This document shows, piece after piece, positions 61,652-64,000 of a stretch of 64,000 bases of DNA. Made by a program: the position numbers and the translations under genes. Source of the DNA: Bacteroidota bacterium (lineage in GTDB: Bacteria > Bacteroidota > Bacteroidia > 2-12-FULL-35-15); NCBI GenBank assembly GCA_025963775.1, contig JAOQAD010000041.1, forward strand, positions 1-64,000, given 5' to 3'. Numbering within the stretch: position 1 is the first letter of the stretch; the number at the start of each line of letters is the position of its first letter. Under the pieces are notes generated by a model. It made no database searches, was not told the DNA's origin, and worked only from the letters and a program-made list of their open reading frames with translations.

Positions 61652-62086
61652 ATGGCAGGAGGATTTGTTGAAGAATATAAAATAGTCTGCCCGGCTATCA
61701 GTACAGCCGGCGTGTACTACTTTACAACAGATAGCGGTGTAAATTACGAGGTGCGCTTTGGCCGCCGACAGGACAATATCCTGCATGCCACCATTGTTTT
61801 CGGTGTTACCAACGATGAGTATGAAGGGGAGGAGTACACGGTGACAAACAAGGGAGAGCTTTACCGCGTAATGACAACGATTGTGCGTGTCGTGAAAATG
61901 TTCATGGCTGAGCATCCCAAAATGATCGCTTATGAATTTACAGGCCTTGCAAAGGATACCGAGCCGGAAGATAAATTAACATCCCGTATCAATCTCTATA
62001 AGCGTTATTTGCCGAGGATTTTCGAGCACGACTGGAAATTCGATTATTCAAGGGGAAATACGATCGTTGTAACGCGTACGAGGTAG
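61652..62086 (+). CDS. Conserved hypothetical protein (144 residues)
   Basis: Soluble, compact protein with an N-terminal beta-rich half (YKIVCPAISTAGVYYFTTDSGVNYEVRFGRR) and a central helix with YRVMTTIVRVVKMFMAEHP. The C-terminal part ends in IVVTRTR. Small proteins of this type recur in Bacteroidota genomes with no known function. It stands alone, with an AT-rich upstream gap, and is convergent with the next minus-strand gene. Confidence 0.75.
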   Translation: MAGGFVEEYKIVCPAISTAGVYYFTTDSGVNYEVRFGRRQDNILHATIVFGVTNDEYEGEEYTVTNKGELYRVMTTIVRVVKMFMAEHPKMIAYEFTGLAKDTEPEDKLTSRINLYKRYLPRIFEHDWKFDYSRGNTIVVTRTR

Positions 62087-62100
62087 TTTTGGAGTGCGTT

Positions 62101-62171
62101 GTCAGTTCGAGCGGAGTCGGGAACGTGCGAAAGGAATGCCATCTCACGTTCTCGACTCCGCTCGAACTGAC
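62101..62171. repeat. Long intergenic inverted repeat (27-bp arms), possible terminator
   Basis: Arms 62101-62127 and 62145-62171 pair at 26 of 27 positions (GTCAGTTCGAGCGGAGTCG...), with a 17-nt loop. It sits between two convergent genes, so it could end transcription from both sides. Related half-copies lie near 51103, 55835 and 59270. Confidence 0.8.
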
Positions 62172-62228
62172 AGCGCTCATAGCCTGTCACACACAGATTC
62201 GTAAATCCGTAAAGATCTGCGATCCGTA

Positions 62229-63668
62229 CTATTTCTTTTCCTTCGCCTTTTCCTTATCCAGGATATCGATCAGGTTTTCCAGCTGTTCGCTTTCAATCCG
62301 CTTTGCCCTGATGATCTTGTTCTCATCGAGCAGATAGATCACCGGGGTGCTGTAGATATCATAGATCTTCTTGGTGACAGCGCGCTTGTAATCATCCAGC
62401 TCCTGCACGTTGATCCAGTTGAGCTTATAGTCTTTAATGAATTTTTTCCAGTCTTCCGGCTTGTCTTCCGTTTCCACTGCATATATCTGCACGCCTTTCG
62501 ACTTCAGTGATTTGTTGTAGGCTTCCAAAAGCTTGGGGATCTCTTTTTTGCAGTGTCCGCAGCCATGGTCCCAGAAAACAACCACTGTGTATTTCGATTT
62601 TATATCGTACAGCGAAATGTATTTGCCCGTGGAATCAGGCATGTTGATCGCCGGTGCCTTTTTCCCGATCAGCAGGGGCTTCAGCTCATAGGCACGCTTG
62701 GTGATCTTGTACTGCTGCGTGGAATCCACCCAGAATGCCTGCTTTGTAACATAGTATTTATCCACCATGTGCACAAAAACGGCATCCATTCCCATGATCT
62801 TGGAGCTTTCATAGGTGTAGGTAAGCCAGTAAACAAGGTATTTGAACACTTCCTGGCCCGGCCTTGCCTTCTCCACAAGGTAATCAGCTGAAACACTGAT
62901 GGAGTCGGGGATCTGCGGCGTCAGTTTTTCCATGTACTGCTTGATCTTGTTGTGGAAGATCGGGCTTCTCAGCAGCCTGTCATCAGTAAGGTCGAAATTA
63001 TCGAAGTAGTGGGTTTTGTAATAGTGGTAGGCGAAAGTGGTGTCCTTTTTTCCGTTGGCCAGGATCGGCGCTTCCGGGATCACCGGCTCGTCCATGGCTT
63101 TGAAGAGCTTTGCCACAAAGGTTGTTGGGTTGCTTTTTATGAAGTTTTCCTTGTATTCTTTTACTTCTTTATCGATGGCGGCCATTTTATCCTGGATGAT
63201 CTTTGCAGAGTCCTTGTTCTTGTCCTTTAAGCGTGTGTAGGCTGCCCTCAGCGGCTCCACCAGCTTTTGCCTGCCCGACATGAAATTCTGGTAATCGTAA
63301 AAAAACTTGTTTTCTTCAGAGCCTTTTACCTTCATTGATTTAACAAAATCCGAGGTGTCGGTCTCGATGGAGAAATTCTGTCCCTCATCCATGATAAAGT
63401 CGAAGTAGCGGCTTTTGCCGGGAGGCACAAACAAATAAACTCCCTGCGGCCATTTTTCAGCTCCTTTAAAAATAACTTCACCCTTCTCATTCACTTTGGC
63501 GGAATCCATGATGTATTGCTTGTCGCCGTAATATCTTGCCAGCTGGCACATGCTTTCGGGCTTTAATCCTTTTGCAGTGATTTTGATGTTATAGCCTTCC
63601 GGGTTACCGGCAAAGGCTGTTGCAGACAGGAAGATGAACGCAAGGACCTGGGTAAAAAGATGTTTCAT
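62229..63668 (-). CDS. Lipid-surface or periplasmic DUF4369/TlpA-like thioredoxin protein
   Basis: 479 residues with a signal peptide (MKHLFTQVLAFIFLSATAFA). It has a DUF4369-like beta domain (about 25-110), a helical middle resembling DUF5106 and a C-terminal thioredoxin domain from about residue 330, with VVFWDHGCGHCKKEIPKL. The active site is CGHC. This layout is common in Bacteroidota envelope redox proteins. It ends in a charged tail (KEKAKEKK). It probably reduces disulfides in exported proteins; its partner is unknown. Confidence 0.88.
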   Translation of the reverse strand: MKHLFTQVLAFIFLSATAFAGNPEGYNIKITAKGLKPESMCQLARYYGDKQYIMDSAKVNEKGEVIFKGAEKWPQGVYLFVPPGKSRYFDFIMDEGQNFSIETDTSDFVKSMKVKGSEENKFFYDYQNFMSGRQKLVEPLRAAYTRLKDKNKDSAKIIQDKMAAIDKEVKEYKENFIKSNPTTFVAKLFKAMDEPVIPEAPILANGKKDTTFAYHYYKTHYFDNFDLTDDRLLRSPIFHNKIKQYMEKLTPQIPDSISVSADYLVEKARPGQEVFKYLVYWLTYTYESSKIMGMDAVFVHMVDKYYVTKQAFWVDSTQQYKITKRAYELKPLLIGKKAPAINMPDSTGKYISLYDIKSKYTVVVFWDHGCGHCKKEIPKLLEAYNKSLKSKGVQIYAVETEDKPEDWKKFIKDYKLNWINVQELDDYKRAVTKKIYDIYSTPVIYLLDENKIIRAKRIESEQLENLIDILDKEKAKEKK

Positions 63669-63693
63669 AGATGTGATCTACTTTTTAGTTCTG

Positions 63694-64000
63694 TTAATTT
63701 TTTTTGATTGGAGCGGGTTCGTTCGCATTCCTGTTAATGAATTCCATTTCTGCGGAAACGATGATCTGCTTTTCCGCAATTTTTACGCCACAATTTAAAG
63801 GATGGGCATAAACCGTTTTGGTGGTGTTGTCGGGCATCGGGAAAACAAACTCGCTTCCGATGGTGAGCGGGCCTTCAAAGGTAAATGGCGTTTCAAAATA
63901 TTGTGCAAGGTCAACATCCCAAAGGTGCCTGAGCTTTCCGAAGAACAGGATATTGAGCGGGAACTTGGCATCGGTGATCTCCACGAAGATTAAGTTGTTA
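63694..64000 (-). CDS. C-terminal part of an unknown protein (5' end outside window)
   Basis: Open to the window edge: the frame continues upstream of the GTG used by the track (NNLIFVEITDAKF...), so this is a partial gene. The visible 100 or so residues are beta-rich (FTFEGPLTIGSEFVFPMPDNTTKTVYAH) and end in EPAPIKKN. It stops 26 nt before the start of the DUF4369/TlpA-like gene, on the same strand, so they are probably in one operon. Confidence 0.65.
   Translation of the reverse strand, partial: NNLIFVEITDAKFPLNILFFGKLRHLWDVDLAQYFETPFTFEGPLTIGSEFVFPMPDNTTKTVYAHPLNCGVKIAEKQIIVSAEMEFINRNANEPAPIKKN

Noticed and set aside
1-64000. CRISPR arrays, tRNA or rRNA genes, riboswitches
   Set aside because: No regularly spaced direct repeats, and no tRNA- or rRNA-like segments were recognised by eye.

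Overview
The window is chromosomal DNA from a member of the Bacteroidota, most likely a Chitinophagaceae or Sphingobacteriales-type soil or aquatic bacterium. The support is protein-level: MnmE, SucD, FabG, IlvE, DUF4369/TlpA-like redox proteins and a SyrD/PvdE-type exporter all read as Bacteroidota versions. Promoters look like the TTG / TAnnTTTG type, almost no gene has a Shine-Dalgarno sequence, and the intergenic gaps carry palindromic repeats of the kind common in this phylum. No rRNA, tRNA or CRISPR array was seen.

Region 1 (1 to about 40.5 kb, all on the + strand) is a large hybrid PKS/NRPS gene cluster whose upstream end lies outside the window. The visible order is: C-terminal part of an A-PCP protein; stand-alone acyltransferase; a 4170-residue protein KS-(dead AT remnant)-KR-ACP-C-A-PCP-C-A(with inserted methyltransferase)-PCP-E; a 260-residue orphan; C-A-PCP-E; C-A-PCP-C; half-C-A-PCP; docking-C-A-PCP-C-A-PCP-TE. 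After these come a cyclic-peptide ABC exporter, a type II thioesterase, a CmlA-type diiron beta-hydroxylase, a small coiled-coil protein, a GT9 glycosyltransferase, an Sfp-type phosphopantetheinyl transferase and a 2-oxoglutarate/Fe(II) oxygenase. My hand-read specificity codes give Asn, Asn, unknown, Val/Ile, unknown (proline-like), unknown (proline-like), Lys. If the cluster is colinear, the product is a peptide with a statine-like beta-hydroxy-gamma-amino acid made by the PKS module, then Asn, a methylated D-Asn-type residue, a further D-residue, Val/Ile, two unusual residues and Lys, released by the TE. I do not recognise this as a known product.

Region 2 (about 40.5 to 45.4 kb) is the cluster border: a two-domain OmpA-like protein, a decayed transposase, and a 3.1 kb AT-rich insertion element. 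The element has 13-bp perfect terminal inverted repeats, a direct repeat of up to 8 bp on both sides, a terminator just inside each end, an IS1380-like transposase and three uncharacterised passenger genes.

Region 3 (45.4 to 64 kb) is ordinary chromosome: mnmE, sucD, fabG, a VWA membrane protein, a GT-C protein with a fascin-like trefoil, a methyltransferase-GT2 fusion, ilvE, a membrane J-protein, and a set of thioredoxin-fold redox proteins (redoxin, SCO1, two TlpA-like) with small conserved hypotheticals.
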